A DNA stretch of 11,653 bases from Myxococcales bacterium (GCA_021784995.1 JAJYHA010000438.1:3179-14831), one strand, 5' to 3'; counted from the stretch's first letter, positions 1 to 7,061 are shown. The notes: generated from the letters alone by a model not told the origin. Numbers and translations: made by a program.

Positions 1-502
1 GCCGCTGCTCGTCCCAGATCTGCTCCGCGCGCGTGTAGGAGGGCGGCGCGTGCTCCCCGGTGTCCATGCGGATGGCGTCCTTGGGGCAGGCCTCCACGCA
101 GAAGCCGCACACCACGCACCGGAGCTCGTCGATGACGAACCGCGACGGATACTTCTCGATGGGGTCGCCCGGGTACTCCGCGGCTTCGATGTAGATGCAC
201 TGCGCCGGGCAGATGGTGGCGCACATGTAGCAGGCGACGCAGCGCGGCTTCCCGTCCTCACGCGGCACGAGCCTGTGGAGCCCGCGATAGCCAGGCGGGT
301 ACGGGATCCGCTCCTCCGGGTACTGGACGGTCGCGTTCTGGGAGAGCGACCGATCGCGCGTGAGCAGGTCCGGATCGGCCTGACGCGTGAAGAAGAGGTT
401 CCGGAAGAACTGCTTCATGATGACGCCGGCGCCCCGGAGCACCTCCGGGAAGTACAGACGCTCCCGGGCGTCGAGCCTGCTGTCCTGAAGCCGGTAGGGC
501 AT
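1..502 (-). CDS. nuoI: NADH-quinone oxidoreductase subunit I (left cluster), 3' end cut by window edge
   Basis: Peripheral-arm subunit carrying two [4Fe-4S] clusters (N6a/N6b) that pass electrons towards NuoB. The visible 167 residues contain two ferredoxin motifs: C88, C91, C94, C98 followed by Pro ([12 protein letters not shown]), and C129, C132, C135, C139 followed by Pro ([12 protein letters not shown]). In this family each cluster takes three Cys from one motif and the fourth from the other. An extra C102 follows the first motif. The ATG at 502 is chosen over the in-frame ATG at 418 because residues 14-34 ([12 protein letters not shown]...) resemble the amphipathic N-terminal segment usual in NuoI. 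The Shine-Dalgarno is weak. It starts 12 bp after the nuoH stop and is the last gene of the left operon visible here; no stop codon lies in the window. Family assignment is secure. Confidence 0.96.
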   Translation of the reverse strand, partial: MPYRLQDSRLDARERLYFPEVLRGAGVIMKQFFRNLFFTRQADPDLLTRDRSLSQNATVQYPEERIPYPPGYRGLHRLVPREDGKPRCVACYMCATICPAQCIYIEAAEYPGDPIEKYPSRFVIDELRCVVCGFCVEACPKDAIRMDTGEHAPPSYTRAEQIWDEQR

Positions 503-514
503 CGCGGTGTCTCG

Positions 515-1852
515 CTAGTGGCCCGCGGCGGCGTGGGCCGCAGGGGCGTGGGCGTGTGCGTGACCCGCGGGCGCCTCGCCCTTGCGGCTCACCGCGGCGG
601 TGATGGCGACCATCGCCACGATCTCGATCAGCCCTACGGCCGCCAGCAGCTCGAGCGACGGGTCGACGAGGATCAGCGCGCCGGTCAGGAACACGTTCCC
701 GAGCGTGATGGGGAGCAGCATCTTCCAGCAGAGCTTCTGGATCTGGTCGAAGCGGAACCGGGGCAGGGTCCACCGGATCACGAGCTGGAACCAGCACAGG
801 AGCAGCGTCTTCACCAGGAAGGCTCCGGCGCAGACGGAGGCGAACCAGACCGGCGACAGGGTGTCGCGCAGCCAGTCCTCGAAGAAGATCGGGTGCCAGC
901 CGCCGAGGAAGATGGCGGTGGTGATGCCGGCCAGCACCACGACCTCGATGAACTCGGCCAGGAACATCATCCCGAACTTCATGCCCGGGTACTCGACGAA
1001 GTAGCCGACGATCTCGCTCTCGCCCTCGGGGAGGTCGAAGGGCGCTCGTTTGGTCTCGGCGAAGGCGGAGGTGAAGAAGACCAGCAGCCCGACGGGCTGC
1101 AGGATGACGCCGAGCGCGGGCAGGAAGCCCCACAGCAGCTGTCCCTGCGCCTCGACCATCTGCTCGAGGCGGAGCGACTGGTAGGCCATCATCGAGCCGA
1201 CCAGCGCCAGGCCCAGCGAGACCTCGTAGCTGATCATCTGCGAGGTGGCGCGGACGCCGCCCAGGATGGCGAGCTTGGAGTTGGAGGCCCAGCCGGCCAG
1301 CGCCGTCCCGTACACGGCCAGCGAAGCGGCGCCGAACACGAAGAGCAGGCCGGCGTCGATGCTCGCCACCTGCAGCGCGACGACGTGCCGGACGGCGCCG
1401 GTGACGACCTCCACCGACGGGCCCACCGGGACCACCGCGAAGAGCATGAAGGCCGGCGCGAAGGCGGCCATGGGCGCGAGCTCGTACAGGAGACGCGACC
1501 GCTGCGTCGGCTCGATGTTCTCCTTGGTGAGCATCTTGAGCGCGTCCGCCAGCAGGAACGGCAGCCCACCCAGGGCGTTGCCGAAGACGCGGATGCGGTT
1601 CGGGCCGATGCGGTTCTGCATCATGGCCGACCACTTCCGCTCGGCCACGGTGAGCAGCGCGCCCGTGTTCATGACGATCACGAGGAGGAGGATCACCACG
1701 TTGGCCACGGCCGCGCCGTACGAGGCGGGGGCGCCCAGGCCGGTGGCGAGCTGTTCCGCCCAGCCGTCGACGAGGTAGGTGACGCGCGCCAGGACCACCA
1801 GCGCCGCGGCGGCACACACCGAGAAGACCACCATTCCGAAGAATCGCCGCAC
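515..1852 (-). CDS. nuoH: NADH-quinone oxidoreductase subunit H (left cluster), divergent, His-rich tail
   Basis: Integral membrane subunit that forms most of the quinone chamber and links the peripheral arm to the proton pumps. The 445-aa product has many hydrophobic segments (for example about 5-22, 47-69, 168-188, 205-224, 244-262, 297-316, 336-356, 380-396, 401-421). Family motifs are RIGPNR (81-86), GWASNSK (187-193), ISYE (207-210) and ETKRAPFDLPEGESEIV (266-282). Compared with the plus-strand copy the last motif has EGESEIVGY in place of EAESELVAGY, one residue shorter. The tail (425-445) is Ala/His-rich with five His and is not typical of the family. The start is GTG at 1852, set by a perfect AGGAGG five bases upstream. 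Longer than the roughly 325 aa of E. coli NuoH because of the C-terminal hydrophobic segments and tail. It lies 9 bp after nuoG. Confidence 0.96.
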   Translation of the reverse strand: MRRFFGMVVFSVCAAAALVVLARVTYLVDGWAEQLATGLGAPASYGAAVANVVILLLVIVMNTGALLTVAERKWSAMMQNRIGPNRIRVFGNALGGLPFLLADALKMLTKENIEPTQRSRLLYELAPMAAFAPAFMLFAVVPVGPSVEVVTGAVRHVVALQVASIDAGLLFVFGAASLAVYGTALAGWASNSKLAILGGVRATSQMISYEVSLGLALVGSMMAYQSLRLEQMVEAQGQLLWGFLPALGVILQPVGLLVFFTSAFAETKRAPFDLPEGESEIVGYFVEYPGMKFGMMFLAEFIEVVVLAGITTAIFLGGWHPIFFEDWLRDTLSPVWFASVCAGAFLVKTLLLCWFQLVIRWTLPRFRFDQIQKLCWKMLLPITLGNVFLTGALILVDPSLELLAAVGLIEIVAMVAITAAVSRKGEAPAGHAHAHAPAAHAAAGH

Positions 1853-1857
1853 GCCGC

Positions 1858-1863
1858 CCTCCT
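1858..1863 (-). promoter_or_regulatory. Ribosome binding site for the GTG-started nuoH
   Basis: On the minus strand a perfect AGGAGG overlaps the nuoG stop codon TAG and lies five bases before the GTG at 1852. It decides the nuoH start and suggests that termination on nuoG is coupled to initiation on nuoH. Confidence 0.85.
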
Positions 1864-3640
1864 ATCGCGTGGCCTTCAGGAGCTCCATCCGCGTGTCCCC
1901 GGTGGGATCGGACGGGACGCGCTCGCGGTAACCCGGCAGCCGCCCGTCCACGGTGCCCGCCGCCAGCGGCACCAGCCCGCGCCGGACGCCCGCCGGCGGC
2001 AGGGAGTCCCATTCGAACCCGCCGAGCGCGCCGGCGACCCGCCCGCCGAGCGCGTTCCACACCTCGCGCGCGCTGGCGTGGGGCCGCCCGACGCCGAGCG
2101 CCCGGCCGATCTCCGCCGCGAGCTTCCAGTGCGGCGCCGACCCCTGGCGCGGCCAGTAGGCGAGCTCGAACCGCTGGGCCCGCCCCTCGAAGTTGACGAA
2201 CGTACCGTCCGACTCGGCGTGCGGGGCCGCAGGAAGGAGCAGCGTCGCCTGCTCCGTGATCGCGCTCCGGCCGTACGCCTGGCAGACGAAGGCCTCGAGG
2301 CGTCCGAATGCGCCGTCGGCCGCCGCCTCCGGCACCTCCGCCCCCACCGCCCAGAGGGCATCGACACGCCCGGCGTCGATCGCCTTCAGCAGCTCGCCGA
2401 AGGGGTGGACCACCAGCCCGAAGGCCTGCGCCACCAGCTCGAGGCCCCTGCGGTTCGGGTTCTCGTCCGCGCGCTTCAGGAAGTCGTCCTGCTCGCCGTC
2501 GGGACGGCCGCCCACGTACACGTCGCGCACGCCCAGCCCCTCGGTGGCGACGGCGACGGCCACCAGCAGGTCCTCCAGCGAGGCCAGCGGCGAGAGGAGG
2601 AGCGCCAGCGAGCCCTTGCCGGCGTGCGCACGCAGCTCCTCCGCGGCGCGCGCGACGGCGGCCGCCGGCGGGACGTCGTGGCCGGCCGCGCCGCGACCCT
2701 CACGCGCCGCGAGGAGGCGATCCAGGTTCAGGTACTTGTAGGAGCGCCGCCCGTCGTCGCACATCCACTCCTGGTTCACGGCCGCGTTCTCGCGCGGCCG
2801 GTAGCGGTAGGTGGTCTCCTTCATGTAGTCGAGGAACGTGCTGCAGCCGCGGGAGCAGCCCGTGCACACGCTCCGCGCCGACGACATGAACCAGACCCGT
2901 CCGCGGAAGCGGAAGTCGGTGCTGGTCAGCGCCCCCACCGGGCAGAGATCGACGGTGTTCCCCGCGTAGCGGGAGTCGAGCGGCTGGCCCGGGAAGGTCT
3001 CGATGCAGCTCCGGTGGCCGCGCAGCGCCACGCCGAGCTGCGGCTCCCTGGCGATCTCCCGCATGAAGCGCACGCAGCGCGTGCAGAGGATGCACCGCTC
3101 CTGGTCGAGCGTGACCATGGGCCCGAGCTGGACCCGCTTGCCCTTGGAGAGCTTCGCCACGTCGAGGCGCGACGGCGCCTGGTCGTAGCGCATGTAGTAG
3201 TCCTGCAGCTTGCACTCCCCCGCCTGGTCGCAGATGGCGCAGTCGACGGGGTGGTTCTTGAGGAGGAACTCGAGGGTCGCGCGCTGCTGGTCCTTCACGC
3301 GCGGCGTGTCGGTCCGGACGGTGATGCCCTCGGCCACCGGCATCTGGCAGCCCGGCATGAGCTTCCCGCCGGGGGCGTTCGACATCTCCACCAGGCACAT
3401 CCGGCAGTTGGCCGCGATGGAGAGCTTCGAGTGGTAGCAGTAGTACGGGATGTCGATCCCGACCGACCTCGCGGCCTCGATGACGTTCGTCCCCGGCTTC
3501 ACCACGGCCTCGCGGCCGTCGATGGTGCAGGTGACGGACCCCGGGTTCCTGGGGGGCGGCGGCGCGGGCGGCCCCGGCGGAGGCTTCGGCGGCGCGGCCG
3601 CCGCGGGGGGGGCCGGTGGCTTGCTGGTCTCGTCGGCCAT
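1862..3640 (-). CDS. nuoG: NADH-quinone oxidoreductase subunit G (left cluster), short form with four FeS sites
   Basis: Electron-input module subunit; in complete complexes it takes electrons from the FMN/NADH subunit NuoF. After a Pro/Ala-rich extension (about 8-33) comes a [2Fe-2S] ferredoxin fold with C68, C79, C82 and C98. Then follow the His-ligated cluster N5 (H130, C134, C137, C143), N4 (C183, C186, C189, C233) and an N7-type set (C259, C262, C266, C294). The N7 spacing CxxCxxxC-x27-C matches that known for Thermus and E. coli. The remainder is a shortened molybdopterin-oxidoreductase-like domain, recognisable around LLLPAAPHAESDGTFVNFEG (about 465-485). At 592 aa it is much shorter than E. 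coli (about 908) or Thermus (about 783) homologues. ATG at 3640 is preceded by AGGAGA at ten bases. It sits directly after nuoD, where nuoE and nuoF would be expected first, so its electron donor partner is not visible here. Confidence 0.95.
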   Translation of the reverse strand: MADETSKPPAPPAAAAPPKPPPGPPAPPPPRNPGSVTCTIDGREAVVKPGTNVIEAARSVGIDIPYYCYHSKLSIAANCRMCLVEMSNAPGGKLMPGCQMPVAEGITVRTDTPRVKDQQRATLEFLLKNHPVDCAICDQAGECKLQDYYMRYDQAPSRLDVAKLSKGKRVQLGPMVTLDQERCILCTRCVRFMREIAREPQLGVALRGHRSCIETFPGQPLDSRYAGNTVDLCPVGALTSTDFRFRGRVWFMSSARSVCTGCSRGCSTFLDYMKETTYRYRPRENAAVNQEWMCDDGRRSYKYLNLDRLLAAREGRGAAGHDVPPAAAVARAAEELRAHAGKGSLALLLSPLASLEDLLVAVAVATEGLGVRDVYVGGRPDGEQDDFLKRADENPNRRGLELVAQAFGLVVHPFGELLKAIDAGRVDALWAVGAEVPEAAADGAFGRLEAFVCQAYGRSAITEQATLLLPAAPHAESDGTFVNFEGRAQRFELAYWPRQGSAPHWKLAAEIGRALGVGRPHASAREVWNALGGRVAGALGGFEWDSLPPAGVRRGLVPLAAGTVDGRLPGYRERVPSDPTGDTRMELLKATR

Positions 3641-3667
3641 CGCTCGGGTCTCTCCTGTCCTTCGCGG

Positions 3668-4972
3668 CTACTGCTCGACCTCGCCGCCGATCATGTTGAT
3701 GCTGTCATAGGTGGGGATGAGGTCGGAGAGCAGCTGGTCCTTCATCACGGTCGGGAGCGCCGCGACCATGGGCCACCCGGGCGCGCGCAGCCCGAGCTTG
3801 TAGGGGCGGCCGCTGCCGTCGGACACCACGTAGAAGCCCAGCTCGCCGTTGGCGGCCTCGGTGTAGCTGTAGGCCTCGCCGGCGGGGACCTGGATGCCCT
3901 CCATGACGAGCTTGAAGTGGGCCATCAGGCCCTCGATCGTCCCGTAGACGAGCGGCTTGGGCGGGAGGACCCAGCGCACGTCGGAGACCACGATCTCGCC
4001 CGGCTCCATCTGGCCGAAGCACTGGCGCACGATGCGGTCGCTCTGGCGCATCTCCTCCATGCGCATCAGGTAGCGGTCGAAGTTGTCGCCGTTCGTGCCG
4101 ACCGGGATGTCGAAGTCGATGCGGTCGTAGACGAGGTAGGGCGCCGCCTTGCGCAGGTCGTAAGGCTCGCCCGAGGCGCGCAGGCACGGGCCGGTGAAGC
4201 CGAACTCGAGCGCCGCCTCGCGCGTCACGGCCCCCGTGCCGCGCGTGCGATCGATGAAGATGCGGTTGCGCGTGAGGAGCCTGTCGATGGTCTCTCGCAG
4301 CTCGGCCACCCGGTCGAGCGTCTGGAGCACCTTGTCGCTCCAGCCCTCGGGCGCGTCGCGCGAGACGCCGCCCACCCGGACGTAGTTCGACGTGAGCCGC
4401 GCACCGCAGATCTCGGTCAGGCGGTCCCAGATCAGATCGCGCGCCTCGATCCCGTACAGGAAGACCGTCATGGCGCCGAGCTCGAGCCCCATCGCGGCCA
4501 CCAGCGTCAGGTGATCGCAGATCCGGTGCAGCTCGCTGGTCGCCACGCGCAGGTACTGGGCCCGCACCGGCGCGTCGAGCTTGCACAGCTTCTCGACGGC
4601 GAGGGCGAAGCCCACGTTGTTCATGATCGAGCTGACGTAGTTCAGCCGGTCCGTGTACGGGAAGGCCTGGCCCCAGGTCACGTTCTCGCAGCTCTTCTCG
4701 AACCCGCGGTGCAGGAAGCCGATGTCCAGCTTCATGTCCCGGATGTACTCCCCCTCGAGCCTCACCACGGCGCGGGTGACGCCGTGCATGGCCGGATGGC
4801 TCGGCCCGAGGTTGACCACCATCTGCTTGCCCTTCAGCGGCGCGTCGAGCGCGCCCGCCTGGGCCGCCTCCGCCCCGTGCCCGGGGCGCGCGTGGGGCGG
4901 CTCGCCCCCGCCGGCGCTGCCGGGCGTCGCCGCAGGATCGGGCGCTGCGAGCCCCTGGGTGTCCGTCGCCAT
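3668..4972 (-). CDS. nuoD: NADH-quinone oxidoreductase subunit D (left cluster), altered C-terminus
   Basis: The 49-kDa-type subunit, related to the large subunit of [NiFe] hydrogenases; with NuoB it forms the quinone-reduction site. The 434-aa product has a Gly/Pro/Ala/His-rich N-terminal extension of about 48 residues before the conserved core. H59 and H63 lie in GPSHPAMHGV, and Y106 in PYTDRLNY; the latter His and the Tyr correspond to the quinone-site His38 and Tyr87 of Thermus Nqo4. DLRKAAPYLVYDR and DIPVGTNGDNFDRY further confirm the family. The terminus reads SINMIGGEVEQ, where NuoD normally ends like SLDPVMGEVDR, so the usual Asp and the terminal Asp-Arg are replaced. ATG at 4972 has GAGG four bases upstream; codon usage of the extension matches the core, which supports this start over the internal Met51. 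Gap to nuoC 19 bp. Confidence 0.96.
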   Translation of the reverse strand: MATDTQGLAAPDPAATPGSAGGGEPPHARPGHGAEAAQAGALDAPLKGKQMVVNLGPSHPAMHGVTRAVVRLEGEYIRDMKLDIGFLHRGFEKSCENVTWGQAFPYTDRLNYVSSIMNNVGFALAVEKLCKLDAPVRAQYLRVATSELHRICDHLTLVAAMGLELGAMTVFLYGIEARDLIWDRLTEICGARLTSNYVRVGGVSRDAPEGWSDKVLQTLDRVAELRETIDRLLTRNRIFIDRTRGTGAVTREAALEFGFTGPCLRASGEPYDLRKAAPYLVYDRIDFDIPVGTNGDNFDRYLMRMEEMRQSDRIVRQCFGQMEPGEIVVSDVRWVLPPKPLVYGTIEGLMAHFKLVMEGIQVPAGEAYSYTEAANGELGFYVVSDGSGRPYKLGLRAPGWPMVAALPTVMKDQLLSDLIPTYDSINMIGGEVEQ

Positions 4973-4991
4973 GGATCCTCGCTCTCGGCGG

Positions 4992-5516
4992 CTAGTCCCG
5001 GCCGACCGGGCCTGGACCGCGGTAGATGTCGCGGATGTCGCGCTCGGGGACGAGCGGCTGCCGCCCGCGCAGCGGATAGTCCTTGCGCAGCGGGTGGCCC
5101 ACGAACTCGTCGTACATGAAGAGGCGCCGCATGTCCGGGTGGTTCCGGAAGCGGATGCCGTACATGTCGAAGCAGTAGCGCTCGAACCAGTCGGCCCCCC
5201 GCCAGACGGGCACGACGCTCTCCAGCTCGAGGTCCGACTCCGGCACCGGGACGCGCAGCCGGACGCGGTGGTTGTGGCGCGTCGAGAGCAGGTTGTACAC
5301 CACCTCGAAGCGCGGCTCGCGCCCGAGGTAGTCGACCGCCGTGATGTATGGCGCCATGTTGAATGCCATCGCGGGGTCGGTCTTCAGGAAGCGGCAGACG
5401 TCGACGATCGCGCCCTTCCGCACGAACGCGCAGTCGTCGCCCCCCACCCCCTCGTACGGATCGTGGACGTCGCCCGGGAACCGGGCGGTGAGCGCCTCGA
5501 TGACGGCCTTGGCCAT
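4992..5516 (-). CDS. nuoC: NADH-quinone oxidoreductase subunit C (left cluster)
   Basis: The 30-kDa-type subunit of the connecting module, which packs against NuoD; it has no cofactor. The 174-aa product carries the family signature at about 112-149: ERYCFDMYGIRFRNHPDMRR, then HPLRKDYPL. The reading frame stays open far upstream on this strand (to about 6632), but that stretch overlaps nuoB and nuoA in another frame and is not coding. The ATG at 5516 (MAKAVIEALTARFPGD) has GAGGA six bases upstream and gives the usual family length. It lies 20 bp after nuoB and 19 bp before nuoD, within the left operon. Confidence 0.95.
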   Translation of the reverse strand: MAKAVIEALTARFPGDVHDPYEGVGGDDCAFVRKGAIVDVCRFLKTDPAMAFNMAPYITAVDYLGREPRFEVVYNLLSTRHNHRVRLRVPVPESDLELESVVPVWRGADWFERYCFDMYGIRFRNHPDMRRLFMYDEFVGHPLRKDYPLRGRQPLVPERDIRDIYRGPGPVGRD

Positions 5517-5536
5517 TCGGCTTCCTCTTCGGAGGG

Positions 5537-6088
5537 CTACTTCCGTGGGCCCGCGGCCGCGAGGACCGGGACCGGGACGCGATCGATGAGCTTGTGCTGC
5601 TGGTCCTGGATCTTGCGCTGCAGGAGCATGAGGCCGTCGAGCACCTGCTCCGGCCGCGGCGGGCAGCCGGGGATGTAGACGTCGACCGGGACGACGCGGT
5701 CGATGCCCTGCATGGTCGCGTAGTTGTCGTAAAACCCGCCGGAGCTGGCGCAGACACCGAAGGCGATGACCCACTTCGGCTCGCTCATCTGCTCGTAGAC
5801 GCGCTGCAGGATGGGAGCCTGCTTGCAGTTGATGGTGCCGACGACCAGGAGCAGGTCGGCCTGGCGCGGCGAGAAGCGCGGCACCTCGGCGCCGAACCGC
5901 GCGATGTCGTATCGCGCCGACGACACGCTCATGTACTCCATGCCGCAGCACGCCGTGACGTACGGATATTGCCAGAGGGAGTTCTTCCGGGCCCAGCCCA
6001 GGCTCTTCGAGACGAGCCGCTGGAAGAAGCCGGTGGCCTCCTCGCGGCGCGTGGTGATGCCCGGGACGATGTCGGTCGCCGACGCCAT
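5537..6088 (-). CDS. nuoB: NADH-quinone oxidoreductase subunit B (left cluster)
   Basis: The PSST-type subunit holding cluster N2, the last [4Fe-4S] cluster before quinone. The 183-aa product has the tandem cysteines C47 and C48 (TACCGMEYM), C113 (FGVCASSGG) and C142 (IPGCPPRPE), the complete N2 ligand set. The surroundings differ from the plus-strand copy and from the usual motif: GVCASSGG in place of GSCAN-GG, and GTINCKQAP in place of GTLTx[19 protein letters not shown] is typical. The ATG at 6088 directly abuts the nuoA stop with no gap; GGAG lies nine bases upstream inside nuoA, so translational coupling is likely. Confidence 0.97.
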   Translation of the reverse strand: MASATDIVPGITTRREEATGFFQRLVSKSLGWARKNSLWQYPYVTACCGMEYMSVSSARYDIARFGAEVPRFSPRQADLLLVVGTINCKQAPILQRVYEQMSEPKWVIAFGVCASSGGFYDNYATMQGIDRVVPVDVYIPGCPPRPEQVLDGLMLLQRKIQDQQHKLIDRVPVPVLAAAGPRK

Positions 6089-6457
6089 CTATTCGGTCTC
6101 CAGTTCGAGGGCGCCCTTCTTCCACACGTAAGCGAGCGCGATCACCAGCGTGAACGCGAAGAACGCCATCGCGACGTAGCCGGGCCAGCCGAGCTCCCTC
6201 AGCAGGACCGCCCACGGGTAGACGAAGACCGCCTCGACGTCGAACACTATGAACAGCAGGGCGATCGTATAGAACTTCACGCCGAACCGCTCGCGGGCGC
6301 TCCCGATAGGATCGGAGCCGCACTCGAAGACGCTCGCCTTCACCCTGCTGGGGCGGCGAGGGCCGAGCAGGGCCGCGGCACCCAGCAGGACCCCGGCGAG
6401 CAGCACGGCCAGTACCAGGGTGACGGCCAGCGGGAAATAGGTCTGGAGTGGGGTCAT
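6089..6457 (-). CDS. nuoA: NADH-quinone oxidoreductase subunit A (left cluster)
   Basis: Small membrane subunit (ND3 family) at the junction between arms. The 122-aa product has three hydrophobic helices (about 8-31, 62-84, 93-112). The conserved loop contains ECG (45-47) with C46, the position of the ND3 loop cysteine. The acidic motif in helix 2 is the canonical FDVEAVFVYPW (72-82, D73 and E75). A further in-frame ATG at 6487 would add ten residues (MPPPPRVGKR). I prefer 6457 because a GGTAGGGA stretch lies just upstream and the protein then begins as family members do. First gene of the left operon, downstream of the minus-strand TTGACA box. Confidence 0.94.
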   Translation of the reverse strand: MTPLQTYFPLAVTLVLAVLLAGVLLGAAALLGPRRPSRVKASVFECGSDPIGSARERFGVKFYTIALLFIVFDVEAVFVYPWAVLLRELGWPGYVAMAFFAFTLVIALAYVWKKGALELETE

Positions 6458-6507
6458 TCGTTTCCCTACCCGTGGAGGCGGTGGCAAACGCGCGAACGAG
6501 GGCCCTT

Positions 6508-6536
6508 TCCATCCCGCACCGCCCGGTTTTTGTCAA
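6508..6536 (-). promoter_or_regulatory. Candidate promoter of the left nuo operon
   Basis: A consensus -35 box TTGACA reads leftwards at 6536-6531, in a locally AT-richer patch. At a 17-bp spacing the -10 position reads GATGGA (6513-6508), a poor match to TATAAT, so the -10 assignment is weak. It would give a 5' leader of about 45 nt before nuoA. Inferred from sequence only. Confidence 0.5.
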
Positions 6537-6557
6537 ACGAATTCCCCCGCTTGACAA
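6530..6557. repeat. Inverted repeat TTGTCAA-N14-TTGACAA between divergent operons
   Basis: A perfect 7-bp inverted repeat (6530-6536 and 6551-6557) with a 14-bp spacer containing GAATTC. Each arm contains a consensus -35 box for one of the two operons. The symmetry may come simply from two back-to-back promoters, or it may be an operator for a dimeric regulator. Confidence 0.6.
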
Positions 6558-6577
6558 CCATGGTGGCAAGGGATATT
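6551..6577 (+). promoter_or_regulatory. Candidate promoter of the right nuo operon
   Basis: A consensus -35 box TTGACA lies at 6551-6556. Possible -10 boxes are GATATT at 6572-6577 (four of six matches, 15-bp spacer) or TATTCC at 6574-6579 (17-bp spacer, only TAT matching). Transcription would begin roughly 35-40 bases before the nuoA start at 6621. A short palindrome ACCATGGT (6557-6564) lies in the spacer. Inferred from sequence only. Confidence 0.55.
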
Positions 6578-6620
6578 CCGGCGCCGCATTTCGGCCTCCG
6601 TCCCGGAAGGTAGGACCCGC

Positions 6621-7061
6621 ATGGGCTTCCAATTCGGTGCCGTGCTCGCGTTCGTGGTCGTCGCCATCGGCTTCGCCGCCGTCGCGCTGACCGCCGGCCG
6701 CTTCCTACGACCGGACCACCCCAGCGTCACCAAGTCGATGATCTACGAGTGCGGCGAGGAACCCATCGGCCGGGCCTGGATGAACTTCAACCCGCGCTTC
6801 TACCTCATCGCCCTCGTCTTCGTGATCTTCGAGGTCGACATCGCCCTCACCTTCCCGGTGGTGGCGGTCTTCCGGGAGTGGGTCCAGCAGAGTCCGGCGG
6901 CAGGCGTGGTGGCTCTCGTCGAGCTCCTCCTCTTCACGCTCATACTGGTGGTGGGTCTCGTGTGGGTGTGGGTCCACGGCGATCTCGAGTGGGTGAAGAA
7001 GCTCACCGAGAAGGAGCAGGAGCAGGTCTCCGGCGCGCCAGCCGGCCGAAAGGCCGCCTGA
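6621..7061 (+). CDS. nuoA: NADH-quinone oxidoreductase subunit A (right cluster)
   Basis: ND3-family membrane subunit, 146 aa, with helices at about 4-26, 58-80 and 96-117. The conserved loop YECGEEPIG (42-50) contains C44. The acidic motif of helix 2 reads FEVDIALTFPV (70-80): the residues matching the usual FDVE pair are exchanged (E71, D73), and the following YPW is missing. The charged tail after about 119 is longer than in the left copy. ATG at 6621 is preceded by GGAAGG and TAGGA at five bases. First gene of the plus-strand operon. Confidence 0.95.
   Translation: MGFQFGAVLAFVVVAIGFAAVALTAGRFLRPDHPSVTKSMIYECGEEPIGRAWMNFNPRFYLIALVFVIFEVDIALTFPVVAVFREWVQQSPAAGVVALVELLLFTLILVVGLVWVWVHGDLEWVKKLTEKEQEQVSGAPAGRKAA

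Noticed and set aside
258..2060. 600-codon minus-strand open frame overlapping nuoH
   Set aside because: Frame shadow of nuoI, nuoH and the nuoG end; Arg/Ala/Gly-rich with no motif.
50..5119. 1689-codon open frame on the plus strand opposite the left nuo operon
   Set aside because: It runs antisense across five conserved nuo genes and their boundaries. Composition (Arg, Ala, His, Asp-rich, no domains) is what G/C-biased third positions give on the opposite strand.
6560..6613. 17-codon open frame just before right nuoA, a possible leader peptide
   Set aside because: It overlaps the predicted -10 region, has no ribosome site, and shows no attenuator-like features.
5517..6632. Upstream extension of the left nuoC reading frame
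   Set aside because: It overlaps nuoB and nuoA in another frame and has Arg/Pro-rich shadow composition; nuoC starts at 5516 with a good ribosome site.
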